Program-made: the position numbers and the translations under genes
Shown: positions 49,791 through 58,926 of the stretch, one piece after another
Numbering within the stretch: the stretch's first letter is position 1
Layout of the letters: each line of letters begins with the position of its first letter
Source: Actinosynnema sp. ALI-1.44
GTDB lineage: Bacteria > Actinomycetota > Actinomycetes > Mycobacteriales > Pseudonocardiaceae
Reading direction: 5' to 3'
NCBI RefSeq assembly: GCF_001984155.1
Contig: NZ_MTQO01000054.1
Coordinates: 1,054,001 to 1,118,000 of the forward strand
DNA length: 64,000 nt
Notes under the pieces: model-generated
Told to the model about the DNA's origin: nothing
Databases searched by the model: none
Seen by the model: only the letters and a program-made list of their open reading frames with translations

Positions 49791-51215
49791 TCAGATGAAG
49801 ATCATCAAGACCGCCGCCACCAGGAAGGCGACGACGGACAAGATGGTTTCCAGCACTGTCCAGGTCTTCAGCGTGTCCTTGACGGAGATGCCGAAGTACC
49901 GGGACACGATCCAGAACCCGCCGTCGTTGACGTGCGAGGCGATGATCGAACCGGCGCAGATGGCGGCGACGATGAGCGCCAGTTGGGGTTGGGTGTAGCC
50001 CGCGTTCGCGATGGTGGGGCCGACGATGGCCGCCGACGCCGCGATCGCCGCGGTGGCCGAACCCTGCGCGATCCGCAGACCGCACGAGATGAGATAGGCC
50101 GCGACGAGCACCGGCAGGCCGATGTCCGCGAGCGACGACTGCACGGCTTTGCCGATCCCGCTGACGGTCAGCACACGGCCGTAGAACGCACCGGCACCGA
50201 CGACCAGCAGGATCATCGCGACCGGCTTGAGCGAGGCGTTGGCGATCGAGGAGACCTCGCTGCGGGTCATCCCGCGGCGGTAGCCCAGCAGCCAGAACGC
50301 CAGCAGCACCGAGATCGTCAGCGCGATCGCCGGGGTGCCGAAGAACGTGGCCACACCGGCCGCGAACGACTTCTTCGGCAGGATGATGCTGCCGAACGTA
50401 CCGATCAGGATCAGCACCAACGGGATCGCGATGATGGTGACGACCGTGCTCAGCTTCGGCTCGGCCGGTGCCGTCGCGGTGCCCGGCCCGTCCTGCTTGC
50501 GCCCGGCCTTGGCGGCCTCCAGCATCTCCTCCGGCACCTCGATGTGGATCCGGTTGCCGATCCGGTTGGCGAACCACAGGCCCACACCCCACGCGGGAAT
50601 CGCGCAGATCGCGCCGAACAGGATCACCCAGCCGAGGCCGACGCCGAGCAGACCGGCCGCGGCGACCGGGCCGGGGTGCGGCGGCAGGAACGCGTGGGTC
50701 ACCGACAGGCCCGCCAGCAGCGGCAGGCAGAACAGCAGGATCGACTTGCCCGACTGCTTGGCCACCACGTACACCAGCGGCGCGAGCACGAAGATGCCGA
50801 TGTCGAAGAACACCGGGATACCGAAGATCAACCCGGCCAGGCCCATCGCCAGCGCGGCCCGTTTCTCGCCGAACGCCTGCAGCAGCTTGCGTGTCAGCAC
50901 CTGCGCTCCGCCGGACGACTCCAGGATGGCGCCGAGGAACGTGCCCATGCCGATGATGACCGCGATGTGGCCGAGGATGTTGCCGAACCCGGTCTCGATC
51001 AGCGAGCCCGAGTTGCTCGACTGGATCGACCCGACCAGGGTCTCCACCGGGATGCCCGCGGCGAGCGCGGTACCGACACCGACGATCAGCAACGCGATGA
51101 AGGGTTCGACCTTCCACGCGATGATCATCGCCAGCAGCAGTGCGATACCGACCGCGGCGAGCGTGAGCAGCCCGCCTGTCGTGTGTTGCAACCAGTCCAC
51201 CATGGACTGCTCCAT
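49791..51215 (-). CDS. Gluconate:H+ symporter (GntP family)
   Basis: 474 residues, about 12-14 hydrophobic segments. Signatures: GFGNILGHIAVIIGMGTFLG, LPPHPGPVAAAGLLGVGLGW (the family HPGP element), RIAQGSATAAIAASAAIVGP and ASHVNDGGFWIVSRYFG. Transports gluconate or related aldonates, and in some relatives D-serine-type compounds. ATG 51215 with GAGAAG upstream. It lies 6 bases after the aldolase gene in the same operon, so its substrate presumably feeds 2-keto-3-deoxygluconate metabolism. Confidence 0.92.
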   Translation of the reverse strand: MEQSMVDWLQHTTGGLLTLAAVGIALLLAMIIAWKVEPFIALLIVGVGTALAAGIPVETLVGSIQSSNSGSLIETGFGNILGHIAVIIGMGTFLGAILESSGGAQVLTRKLLQAFGEKRAALAMGLAGLIFGIPVFFDIGIFVLAPLVYVVAKQSGKSILLFCLPLLAGLSVTHAFLPPHPGPVAAAGLLGVGLGWVILFGAICAIPAWGVGLWFANRIGNRIHIEVPEEMLEAAKAGRKQDGPGTATAPAEPKLSTVVTIIAIPLVLILIGTFGSIILPKKSFAAGVATFFGTPAIALTISVLLAFWLLGYRRGMTRSEVSSIANASLKPVAMILLVVGAGAFYGRVLTVSGIGKAVQSSLADIGLPVLVAAYLISCGLRIAQGSATAAIAASAAIVGPTIANAGYTQPQLALIVAAICAGSIIASHVNDGGFWIVSRYFGISVKDTLKTWTVLETILSVVAFLVAAVLMIFI

Positions 51216-51221
51216 CTTCTC

Positions 51222-51854
51222 TTAGTGACGCTTGGCCAGTGCTACGGCGTCGACGAACTCGCTGGCCCGCTGCCGGATTTCAGCCAACCTCGACTCGGCG
51301 GCCAGTTCGGGGGAGACCACGCCGCTGCCCGCGGTGACCGCGAGCGCTCCGGCTGCCAGGTACTCCGCGGCGTTGGCGGCGGTCAGGCCGCCGGTCGCCA
51401 CCAGTGGAGTTCCCGGGTACGGGCCGTGCAGGTCCTTGAAGTAGTCCGGACCCAGCCGCGCCGCCGGGAACACCTTGACCGCTGTGGCGCCCATGTCCAC
51501 AGCGTCGGCCACCTCGGTCGGGGTCATCGCCCCGAGCACGACCGGCACACCCTGCTCGGTCGCCACGGCAACGACCTTCGGCCGCAGACCGGGCGTCAGC
51601 AGGAACTTCGCGCCCGCGTTGATCGCGTCGCGGGCGTTCTGCTCGGTCATCACCGTGCCCGCACCGAGGATCAGACCATCCACCTTGGCGGCCTGTTCCA
51701 TCAGACGCGGCGCGTTCGGCGTGGTGAAGGAGAACTCCACGATCGGCAGACCCGCCTCGACCAGGGTCTGCCCGAGACCGACGGGGTCGGCGATCTCCGG
51801 AGCCCGGATGATGCACAACGAACGCCACGCGCTGAGCTCGGCGATGAGATCCAT
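51222..51854 (-). CDS. eda: 2-keto-3-deoxy-6-phosphogluconate aldolase
   Basis: 210 residues. Schiff-base lysine K127 in GATAVKVFPAARLGPDYFKD; catalytic Glu 40 in LPIVEFSFTTPNA; phosphate-site segment TPLVATGGLTAANAAEYLAA. Class I aldolase cleaving KDPG to pyruvate and glyceraldehyde 3-phosphate, the last Entner-Doudoroff step. A kinase that would make its substrate is encoded in the divergent operon at 54925. It is spaced 7 bases from the D-aminoacylase gene. Confidence 0.92.
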   Translation of the reverse strand: MDLIAELSAWRSLCIIRAPEIADPVGLGQTLVEAGLPIVEFSFTTPNAPRLMEQAAKVDGLILGAGTVMTEQNARDAINAGAKFLLTPGLRPKVVAVATEQGVPVVLGAMTPTEVADAVDMGATAVKVFPAARLGPDYFKDLHGPYPGTPLVATGGLTAANAAEYLAAGALAVTAGSGVVSPELAAESRLAEIRQRASEFVDAVALAKRH

Positions 51855-51861
51855 GATTTTC

Positions 51862-53451
51862 CTAGACTCCTGGGTTTCGCAGCGAATGGCCTGGTGTGGC
51901 GCCCGTGTGCGTCCCGTCGTCGATCACCGGCACACCGTTGACGAGCACGTACGGAATACCAGTGGCGACTTGGCGCGGCTCGTCGAAAGTCGCGGTGTCC
52001 GCGACCGTGTCCGGGTCGAACAACACGAGGTCGGCCGCGTAACCCTCGCGGACGAGGCCTCGATCGGACAGGCGCAAACGATTGGCGGCCCGGCCGGTCA
52101 GGTGCGCCACGCACTCCTCGAGTTCGAGCACGCCCAGCTCACGCACGTACCGGGCGAGGTAGCGCGGGAACGTGCCCCACGACCGCGGATGCGGGCGCTC
52201 GCCGACCAGGATCCCGTCGCTGCCACCGGTGTGCGCCGGGTGCTTCATGATCGCCCGGACGTTGTCCTCGTGACCGACGTGCATCAGGCACGAGGTACCC
52301 ATCCGCTCGTCGATCAACACGTCGAAGTACAGCTCCGCCGGTGGCCGCCCGGCGGTGCGGGCCGACTCGGCCACGCTGTGCCCGACCAGGTGCAGGTTCG
52401 CGTCCCTGCGGACGCCGTTGATCTCGATCGAGTCCCAGTCGACCGGCACGCCGTGGCAGCCGTCGGACCCGTTCTCCTCCAGGTCGGCGCGGATCCGCTC
52501 CCGGGTGTCCGGATCGGACATCCGGGCGATCGCGGCGTCCGGCCCGCCCTCGGTCGACCAGCTCGGCAACAACGCGCTCAGGTACGTCGCACCGGGCAGG
52601 TACGGGTACGTGTCGAGCGTGATGTCACAGCCGTCGGCGATCGCCTCGTCCAGCAGCGCCAGCAGTTCCACGCCACGGCCCTTGTTGACGGGGAAGTTCA
52701 TCGTGGCGTGCGCCAGGTGCAGCGGGCAGCCGGAGCGCCGCGACACGTCGACCATCTCGGCGTACGCCTCCAGCGCGCCGGCACCGTAGCTGCGGTGGTG
52801 CGGGCTGTAGTAGCCGCCGAGCTTGCCCGTGACCTCGCACAACGCGACCAGTTCCGCGGTGTCGGCGTACATCCCCGGCGTGTACGTCAGTCCGGAGGAC
52901 AGGCCCATCGCGCCCTCCCGCAGGCCCTGCGCGACGACCTCCCTCATGGTGTCCATTTCGGACTCTGTGGGCGGCCGGGCGTCCCAGCCGACCACCATCA
53001 TCCGGATCGTGCCCTGCGGCAGCAGGTACGCCGCGTTCACCGCGATGCCCTGGTCGAGCCGGTCGAGGTACTCGCCGACGCTGCGCCAGTTCCAGTCGAA
53101 CCCGGCCGGGTCGTCGTTCCACCCGGCCAGCTGCGCCCGCAGCCCGGCCAGCGTCTCGTCGTTGACCGGCGCGTAGGACAGCCCGTCCTGGCCGTAGACC
53201 TCGCTGGTCACGCCCTGCGAGACCTTGGCGAGGTGGTCGGGCTTGGCCAGCACCTGCAGGTCGGAGTGGGAGTGCATGTCGATGAACCCCGGCGCGAGGA
53301 CGAGGCCGGTCGCGTCGACCACGCGGGTGGCGTCCAGTCTCCTGCCGGTCGCGATCTCGGCGATTCGACCGGCCTGCACGCCGACGTCCGCCCGGTAGCG
53401 CGGCGCGCCGGTTCCGTCGACGACGGTCGCACCGCGGAAGGCGATGTCCAT
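51862..53451 (-). CDS. N-acyl-D-amino-acid deacylase (D-aminoacylase)
   Basis: 529 residues of the amidohydrolase superfamily. Metal motif LVLAPGFIDMHSHSDLQVLA; D-aminoacylase-specific segments VTSEVYGQDGLSYAPV, MGLSSGLTYTPGMYADTAEL, YSPHHRSYG, PLHLAHATMNFP and GGSDGILVGERPHPRSWGTF; C-terminal GYAADLVLFDPDTVAD. It hydrolyses N-acyl-D-amino acids to D-amino acid and carboxylate. The next gene upstream encodes a D-amino-acid deaminase, making a two-step route to a keto acid. ATG 53451. Confidence 0.92.
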   Translation of the reverse strand: MDIAFRGATVVDGTGAPRYRADVGVQAGRIAEIATGRRLDATRVVDATGLVLAPGFIDMHSHSDLQVLAKPDHLAKVSQGVTSEVYGQDGLSYAPVNDETLAGLRAQLAGWNDDPAGFDWNWRSVGEYLDRLDQGIAVNAAYLLPQGTIRMMVVGWDARPPTESEMDTMREVVAQGLREGAMGLSSGLTYTPGMYADTAELVALCEVTGKLGGYYSPHHRSYGAGALEAYAEMVDVSRRSGCPLHLAHATMNFPVNKGRGVELLALLDEAIADGCDITLDTYPYLPGATYLSALLPSWSTEGGPDAAIARMSDPDTRERIRADLEENGSDGCHGVPVDWDSIEINGVRRDANLHLVGHSVAESARTAGRPPAELYFDVLIDERMGTSCLMHVGHEDNVRAIMKHPAHTGGSDGILVGERPHPRSWGTFPRYLARYVRELGVLELEECVAHLTGRAANRLRLSDRGLVREGYAADLVLFDPDTVADTATFDEPRQVATGIPYVLVNGVPVIDDGTHTGATPGHSLRNPGV

Positions 53452-53480
53452 TTCGGACTCCTTTGTCAGAAACACGCCTG

Positions 53481-54776
53481 TCAGAAGTAGGTTCGGATGA
53501 AGTCGACCACGGCCTCGCCGTCGGCGCCGACAGCGGGCAGCAGCTGCCACTTGTCGAACACCGTGCACGGGTGCGACAGGCCGAGCCCGATCCAGTCGCC
53601 GACCCGCACGTCGGCGCCGTTCGGCTCGAGGTACGCGTGCTGGTCGTTCAGCGACGTGATCACCGCGCCGGTCAGCGGCAACGTCGTGCCGTCGCGGTGG
53701 ATCAGTTGCGGCTCGGGCAGTCCCTCGTCGAAGGACGCGTCCCGTTTGCCGATGGTCAGCAGCGCGAGGTTCTCCTCGGGCTTGGACGTCACCTGCGCCC
53801 ACGCGCGCAGCGCGCTGCGGAAGCTCGATGTGCCCGCGATCCGGGAGTGCGCGCCCAGTGGCGAGTTCTCGCGGTAGAAGCCGTCGTCGTGCGTGACGTA
53901 CGCGCCGCTGCGCAGCAACGGGAACACGTTCAGGCCGTCGGGCCACGGCTGGGTCAGTGCGTCGGCGACGTGGTCGAAGTACGCGCTGCCACCGACCGTG
54001 ACGATCACGCGTTCGGGGTCCTCGAACTTGCCCGCCAGCTGGCTGGTGACCGAGCGGATCTGGGCGAGGAAGTCGTCGATCGCCTGGAGACCCGCCGAGT
54101 CCGCCGCGTGCGCGAGCGAGCCTTCCCAGCCCGCGGTGCCGACGAGCTTGAGCACCGGGCTGGCCACGATCGCGTCGGCGACCGCTTCGGCTGTCTCGGC
54201 CGTGCGCGCGCCTGTCCGCCCGCCGGGCGCGCCGACCTCGACGAACACGTTGACCTGGCGTTGTGAGCCTGCGAGGCCCTCGGTCATCAACTCGACCGCG
54301 CGGACCGAGTCGGCCCAGCAGTAGAACTCGAAATCGGGGTGGTCGGCGAGTTCACGGGCGAGCCAGCGCAGCGCGTTCGGGTCGACCAGCTGGTTGGCCA
54401 GCAGGATCCGGGTCAGGCCGAACGCCCGGTACACCCGCAGCTGGCTGGCGTTGGCGGTCGTGATCGCCCAGCAGCCGGCTTCGAGTTGGCGCTTGAACAG
54501 CTGTGGCGCCATCGTCGTCTTGCCGTGCGGTGACAGCGCGAGGCCGCGTGATTCGCACCAACGGCGCATGGTCGCCAGATTGTGTTCGATGGCATCGTTG
54601 TCGAGCACCACGAGCGGCCCGACGAAGCCGTCGGTGAACAGCTTCGGCTTGGTGGCCAGCGCCTCGGCCACGGTCTTGCCGAACAGCGCGTCCGGCATGC
54701 CCTTGAAGCGCCAGTCGATCCGCTCGTCGGCCAGCCGATTCACCGCGTCGAGGTTCATGCTCGCCGGTTCGACCAT
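53481..54776 (-). CDS. PLP-dependent D-amino-acid deaminase/aldolase (DSD-like)
   Basis: 431 residues with an alanine-racemase-type N-terminal barrel. PLP lysine in LALSPHGKTTMAPQLFKRQL, preceded by PLVVLDNDAIEHNLATM; GGSAYFDHVADA binds phosphate. The C-terminal D-serine dehydratase-like domain has PNGADVRVGDWIGLGLSHPC, whose His and Cys are the zinc ligands of this family. Eukaryotic-type D-serine dehydratase and D-threonine aldolase are relatives; the exact substrate is open. ATG 54776 is chosen over 54791 because GGAGGG is well placed. It heads the minus-strand operon, divergent from KdgK-IclR-RidA. Confidence 0.88.
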   Translation of the reverse strand: MVEPASMNLDAVNRLADERIDWRFKGMPDALFGKTVAEALATKPKLFTDGFVGPLVVLDNDAIEHNLATMRRWCESRGLALSPHGKTTMAPQLFKRQLEAGCWAITTANASQLRVYRAFGLTRILLANQLVDPNALRWLARELADHPDFEFYCWADSVRAVELMTEGLAGSQRQVNVFVEVGAPGGRTGARTAETAEAVADAIVASPVLKLVGTAGWEGSLAHAADSAGLQAIDDFLAQIRSVTSQLAGKFEDPERVIVTVGGSAYFDHVADALTQPWPDGLNVFPLLRSGAYVTHDDGFYRENSPLGAHSRIAGTSSFRSALRAWAQVTSKPEENLALLTIGKRDASFDEGLPEPQLIHRDGTTLPLTGAVITSLNDQHAYLEPNGADVRVGDWIGLGLSHPCTVFDKWQLLPAVGADGEAVVDFIRTYF

Positions 54777-54790
54777 CTGGATACCCTCCA

Positions 54791-54805
54791 TTGCGTATCT
54801 TGCAA
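54791..54805. promoter_or_regulatory. Candidate IclR-type operator
   Basis: TTGCGTATCTTGCAA is an interrupted palindrome (TTGC...GCAA) in the 148-bp divergent intergenic region. Its position 15 bases before the deaminase start and the IclR gene in the divergent operon suggest an operator. Confidence 0.35.
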
Positions 54806-54924
54806 CGGCTATTGCGCGATGTGCTGCGGTGGTGTGTAGCATCCCCATCGCCGCCAGGTCAACGTTCGCAACGAGCCCCCTGCGCTGGGTGATCGGCCCG
54901 GTACGGGGAAAGGATGGAAGTCCA

Positions 54925-55893
54925 GTGGAGACCGATGTGCTGTGCCTCGGCGAGTCCATGGCGCTGTTCGTGCCGGGGGAGCCGGGACCGGTGGACCAGG
55001 TCCGCACGTGGATCCGGACCGTCGGCGGCGCCGAGTCCAATGTGGCCTGCAATCTGGCCATGCTCGGTCTGCGCGCGAAGTGGGTCAGCGCCGTCGGCCA
55101 GGACGCCTTCGGGCAGGCCGTCGTCTCGGCGGTCCGGTCGAGCGGCGTGGACGTCTCAGGTGTCGTGGTCGACCCCGTCCGGCCCACCGGGCTCTACATC
55201 AAGGAGAGCAACGCGGGCGGCAGCCCGGTTCGCTACTACCGCCGCGGTTCGGCCGCGTCCGGCATGGACCGCTCGATGCTCGACCAGCTCGACCTGAACG
55301 TCCGCGTCCTGCACCTGACGGGAATCACGGCGGCGCTGTCCGACTCGTGCCTTGAGCTGATGCGCGCGCTCTTCGCCGCGCCGCGGGAGACTTTCCGGCT
55401 GTCGTTCGACCTCAACTGGCGGCCCAAGCTGTGGAGCGACCGGGACCCGTCCGTGCTGCGGGAACTGGCCGACGCGGCGGACATCGTCCTGGTCGGCGAC
55501 GACGAGGCGCTGGCCGTGTGGGAAACGAGCGACCCCGCCGAGATCCGGCGGATCGTGCCCCACCCGTCGACGCTCGTGGTGAAACACGGCTCGCGCGGCG
55601 CGACCCTGATCGAAGGCGACATCCAGCTCTTCCAGCCCGCGCTGCGCGTCGACGTGGTCGAACCCGTCGGCGCGGGCGACGCCTTCGCGGCCGGATTCCT
55701 GGCCGCGACCCTGGCAGGCGCGTCCCCGGAACGCAGACTTCGCTCCGGGCACCTGCAAGCCGCCACGACACTCCGCACGCACGACGATGTCGGTACACCG
55801 CTCCCGTCCGAGCTGGTCACCTCGCTGCTCGACGCGGACGCGGACGAGTGGGCCGCCGCTCACCTCACCGAGCAGGGAGTCTTACAAGCATGA
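54925..55893 (+). CDS. kdgK: PfkB-family sugar kinase, probably 2-keto-3-deoxygluconate kinase
   Basis: 322 residues. PfkB signature near the N-terminus (TVGGAESNVACNLAMLGLRA) and the catalytic anion-hole motif PVGAGDAFAAGFLAA with the Asp base. YYRRGSAASGMDRSMLDQLD matches KDG-kinase-like relatives. It would phosphorylate KDG to KDPG, the substrate of the aldolase encoded divergently at 51222. GTG 54925 with GGAAG upstream. Its stop overlaps the start of the IclR gene (ATGA). Confidence 0.87.
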   Translation: METDVLCLGESMALFVPGEPGPVDQVRTWIRTVGGAESNVACNLAMLGLRAKWVSAVGQDAFGQAVVSAVRSSGVDVSGVVVDPVRPTGLYIKESNAGGSPVRYYRRGSAASGMDRSMLDQLDLNVRVLHLTGITAALSDSCLELMRALFAAPRETFRLSFDLNWRPKLWSDRDPSVLRELADAADIVLVGDDEALAVWETSDPAEIRRIVPHPSTLVVKHGSRGATLIEGDIQLFQPALRVDVVEPVGAGDAFAAGFLAATLAGASPERRLRSGHLQAATTLRTHDDVGTPLPSELVTSLLDADADEWAAAHLTEQGVLQA

Positions 55894-56633
55894 GCCAAAG
55901 TTTGGACAGGGCGCTGACCCTGCTGGACGGCCTCGCCGAAGGCCCGCGCACGCTGGACCAGCTCGCCGAGGTCATCGGCGTGCACAAGTCGACCGTCCTG
56001 CGGCTGCTGCGGACACTCGAGGCACACCGGTTCGTCCAACGCGACGGCGTGCGCTACTACCGGCTCGGGACAGCCCTGTTCGACTTGGCACACCGCTCGC
56101 TGGAGGACCGCGACGTCCGCCGCAGCGTCGAAGCCGCACTGCGGGACCTGAACGCGCAGACCGGCCACACCGTGCACCTGGCCTCCTACGAGGACGGCGA
56201 GGTGGTGTACATCGACAAGTTCGAGAGCCGCCACCAGGTCCGGATGTACTCCCGGATCGGCAAACGCGCGGCACTGCACTGCACGGCGGTCGCCAAGATC
56301 CTCGTGGCCGCGCTCCCGGACGAGCGTCGCCGGGAGATCGCCAAAGGCATCACCTACGAGAAGAAGACCGAGAACACGATCATCACGCCGGAGGCCTATC
56401 TCACCGAGCTGGCGACCGTCGCCTCACGCGGCTACGCGGTCGACAACTCCGAGCACGAGGACTTCATCCACTGCATCGCCGCACCGATCCGCGGCGCACG
56501 CGGTGAAGTGCTCGCGGCGATGTCGTTGTCCGTGCCGAAGGTACTGTTGGATCTTGACGGGTTGCTGGGGCTCGTCCCCGATTTGTTGCGCGCGGCGGAG
56601 AAAGCGTCCGCCGAGTGCGGCTATCACCGATAG
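55890..56633 (+). CDS. IclR-family transcriptional regulator
   Basis: 247 residues. N-terminal winged helix (LDRALTLLDGLAEGPRTLDQ, LAEVIGVHKSTVLRLLRTLE), C-terminal effector domain (GHTVHLASYEDGEVVYIDKF, MYSRIGKRAALHCTAVAKIL, IHCIAAPIRGARGEVLAAMS). IclR proteins bind small acids and usually repress neighbouring catabolic genes. Coupled to kdgK by a 4-base overlap, it very likely controls both arms of the divergent 48.6-57.0 kb locus, with KDG or a keto acid as effector by analogy with KdgR. Confidence 0.92.
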   Translation: MSQSLDRALTLLDGLAEGPRTLDQLAEVIGVHKSTVLRLLRTLEAHRFVQRDGVRYYRLGTALFDLAHRSLEDRDVRRSVEAALRDLNAQTGHTVHLASYEDGEVVYIDKFESRHQVRMYSRIGKRAALHCTAVAKILVAALPDERRREIAKGITYEKKTENTIITPEAYLTELATVASRGYAVDNSEHEDFIHCIAAPIRGARGEVLAAMSLSVPKVLLDLDGLLGLVPDLLRAAEKASAECGYHR

Positions 56634-56644
56634 AGAGGAAGAAC

Positions 56645-57022
56645 ATGGCCAGGACCTTCATCCACCCTGAGGGCACCGTGAAGCCGACGGTGCCGCTGTC
56701 GCACGGGGTGCGGAAGGGCAACATCCTCCAGGTCGCGGGCCAGGTGGCGTTCGATGAGCAGAACGAGCTCGTCGGCACCACAGTGGCGGAGCAGACCCGT
56801 CAGGTCCTCGCGAACGTCAAGCGGGTACTGGAAGCGGGCGGAGCCTCGTTCGACGACGTCGTGATGTTCCGCGCGTACCTGACCGACGTCGCGCACTTCG
56901 CGGAGTTCAACGCGGCCTACGCCGAGGTCCTCGGTTCGGACCTGCCGGCACGCACCACGGTCTACGTCGGCCTGCCGCCCGGCCTGCTCGTCGAGATCGA
57001 CGCGCTGGCCGTTGTGGACTGA
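56645..57022 (+). CDS. ridA: RidA/YjgF-family enamine/imine deaminase
   Basis: 125 residues, standard length. Conserved Arg 103 in LPARTTVYVGLPPGLLVEID and Glu 117 of the active site, with GQVAFDEQNELVG near the trimer interface. RidA hydrolyses reactive enamines and imines released by PLP-dependent deaminases. The deaminase encoded divergently at 53481 is a likely source, which explains its place here. ATG 56645 follows GAGGAAG, 11 bases after the IclR stop. A terminator follows at 57034. Confidence 0.92.
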   Translation: MARTFIHPEGTVKPTVPLSHGVRKGNILQVAGQVAFDEQNELVGTTVAEQTRQVLANVKRVLEAGGASFDDVVMFRAYLTDVAHFAEFNAAYAEVLGSDLPARTTVYVGLPPGLLVEIDALAVVD

Positions 57023-57033
57023 CGTCAACGACA

Positions 57034-57069
57034 ACGCGATCAGGCTCGCCCCGGCGGGCCTGATCGCGT
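57034..57069. terminator. Bidirectional hairpin terminator
   Basis: ACGCGATCAGGC / GCCTGATCGCGT, perfect 12-bp stem with a 12-base loop, between ridA and the convergent LLM oxidoreductase. Confidence 0.8.
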
Positions 57070-57076
57070 CTCTCGC

Positions 57077-57928
57077 CTAGAGCCTCGGCGGGCCCTGTTC
57101 CACGCGCCGCAGCACGGGATCGAGGTCGGTGATCAGCTCGTCCTGCTGCCTGCGTTCGTCCCACCACGTCGCGCCCGCGTCGGCCAGTGGGCCGATCACG
57201 TCGCGCGCCTTGGCCGGGTCCGCCGGGCTCATCCCGCCGACCACCACGTCGAACGGTCCCGGATCCCGCTGGCTGTCGACGTACTCCACCAGGTCGCGGA
57301 CCTCATCGACAGGTGGGGTGAAACCGTGCCGCGCGGACTTGAACAGCGGTACGACCCCGTCCCACCTGGCCGCGCGCCGCATGGGCCGCTTGTTCGGCCA
57401 GTAGCCCGCCACCCAGACCGGCACGCGGGGACGCTGCACCGGGGTGGGCAGCAGGGCCACCTCGTCGGCCGTGAAGTGCTGCCCCCGGTGCGTCACGGTG
57501 TCGCCGGACCAGTAGCGGTCCAGCAGGTACAGGCCTTCGTCGAGCATCTCCGCCAGCACCACCGGGTCGGTCGGTTCGCCGAAGCTGCCGAACTCGTCGT
57601 CGACCGGGGCGCCGAGACCGGTTCCGAGGATCACCCGGCCACCGGTCAGGTTGTCCAAAGTGGATACCTGGCGGGCCAGTTGGTGCGGGCGCCGCCGCGC
57701 CACCGGCGTGACCAGCGTGCCGAGCTTGATCCGGCTGGTCGCCACCGCGGCCGCCGTCAACAGCATCCACGGATCACCGAAGGGGCGCCGGAGTTGTTTC
57801 AGGTGCACCACGTGATCCCAGACGAACACCGCGTCCCACCCTGCCTGTTCGGCCGCCACCGCCACTGTGGCGACCGCGCCGGGGTCCGCGAAATCACCGA
57901 AGTTCGGGATGTTCACCGAGAAACGCAC
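57077..57928 (-). CDS. LLM-class flavin-dependent oxidoreductase (probably F420)
   Basis: 283 residues of the luciferase-like monooxygenase fold: MRFSVNIPNFGDFADP, AAEQAGWDAVFVWDHVV, SRIKLGTLVTPVARRRPHQL, ARQVSTLDNLTGGRVILGTG, VPVWVAGYWPNKRPMRRAAR. These are F420- or FMN-dependent; the LGTLVTPVARRRP and GRVILGTGLG pattern is common in actinobacterial F420 enzymes. The substrate is unknown. It stands alone, followed on the minus side by the terminator at 57034. Confidence 0.85.
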   Translation of the reverse strand: MRFSVNIPNFGDFADPGAVATVAVAAEQAGWDAVFVWDHVVHLKQLRRPFGDPWMLLTAAAVATSRIKLGTLVTPVARRRPHQLARQVSTLDNLTGGRVILGTGLGAPVDDEFGSFGEPTDPVVLAEMLDEGLYLLDRYWSGDTVTHRGQHFTADEVALLPTPVQRPRVPVWVAGYWPNKRPMRRAARWDGVVPLFKSARHGFTPPVDEVRDLVEYVDSQRDPGPFDVVVGGMSPADPAKARDVIGPLADAGATWWDERRQQDELITDLDPVLRRVEQGPPRL

Positions 57929-57961
57929 TCTCGCATGACATCACGCGGTGCAACCGGTTTT

Positions 57962-58783
57962 TCACTCGCGCTGCACCTCGGCGGGCAGTCTGGCCGAGCC
58001 GAACACCCGGGAGATCTCGATGCCGTACCGCATCACCAGCGGCCCGACCTCACGCACCCGGGCGGGCTTCATCCGGGATGCCAGCGAGGACACCGAGAGC
58101 GCGCCGATCACCTCGTCGCTGTGGTCGAAGATCGGCGCGGCGACACAACGGACCTCCTCCTCGTTCTCCCTGTCGTCGATGGCGTAACCGCGACGCCGGA
58201 TGCGTTGCAGGTCGGCGCGTAACGCCTCGGCGTCGGCGAGGGTGCGGTCGGTCACCGGTGCCAGACCGCGGTCGATCGCCTCCTGGACTGCTTCTTCGGG
58301 CAGCCAGGCGAGAATCGCCTTCCCCACGGCCGTCCGGTACGCGGGCACCCGGTTGCCTATTCGGGAGGCCATTCGTACCTGGTGGTCGTTCTCGACTTTG
58401 TCGATGTAGACAACATCCGGCGGCTCGTACACGACCAAATGACAGGTCTCGCCCAACGTGCGTTGCATGCGCCGCAGCGGCTCGGCGGCCACGGTGCGTA
58501 AGTCCAACGACGCCAGGTAGGCCTGGCCAAGGCGCAGTGCGCCGTGGCCTAGCCGGAACCAGCCGGTCTGCCGGTCCCGGATGAGCAGATTTGTGTCGAG
58601 CAGGGGAGTTGTCAGGCGCAGCACGCTGCTCTTGCTGATCTTCAGGTCCTCGGCGATCCGGGACAGCGGGACACCGCGGGTCTCGTTCGCCCGATCGGAC
58701 ACGTACTGGAGTACTGAAAGCGCGCGTCGTAGTGACGACGACTGATTACGCGAACTGGGCTGACTGGACACAGTGTGAAGCAT
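57962..58783 (-). CDS. IclR-family transcriptional regulator
   Basis: 273 residues. Winged helix SLRRALSVLQYVSDRANETR, GVPLSRIAEDLKISKSSVLR and effector domain (ETCHLVVYEPPDVVYIDKVE, MASRIGNRVPAYRTAVGKAI, VRCVAAPIFDHSDEVIGALS). ATG 58783 is an informed choice; GTG 58771 is possible and no clear Shine-Dalgarno is visible. It is divergent from the exported flavin oxidase at 58927, whose gene it probably represses. The intergenic AT-rich stretch TTTTGCATTGCACAA at about 58821-58835 is a possible site. Confidence 0.88.
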   Translation of the reverse strand: MLHTVSSQPSSRNQSSSLRRALSVLQYVSDRANETRGVPLSRIAEDLKISKSSVLRLTTPLLDTNLLIRDRQTGWFRLGHGALRLGQAYLASLDLRTVAAEPLRRMQRTLGETCHLVVYEPPDVVYIDKVENDHQVRMASRIGNRVPAYRTAVGKAILAWLPEEAVQEAIDRGLAPVTDRTLADAEALRADLQRIRRRGYAIDDRENEEEVRCVAAPIFDHSDEVIGALSVSSLASRMKPARVREVGPLVMRYGIEISRVFGSARLPAEVQRE

Positions 58784-58926
58784 GACACGTGGTCTGGACC
58801 TGTTACGGCCACAACACGACATTTTGCATTGCACAACAACCTGATCAACTCGTGGCACGTCTGACCTGCGCGGTGGTCGTCTGGAGAGCGCTGGGGGGTT
58901 TCGTGCTCGAAGGGGTGACTATCCAA

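Noticed and set aside
49767-53490. Two long plus-strand frames (724 and 671 codons) across the catabolic operon
   Set aside because: Both are His/Arg/Gln-rich shadows of the GntP, aldolase and deacylase genes.
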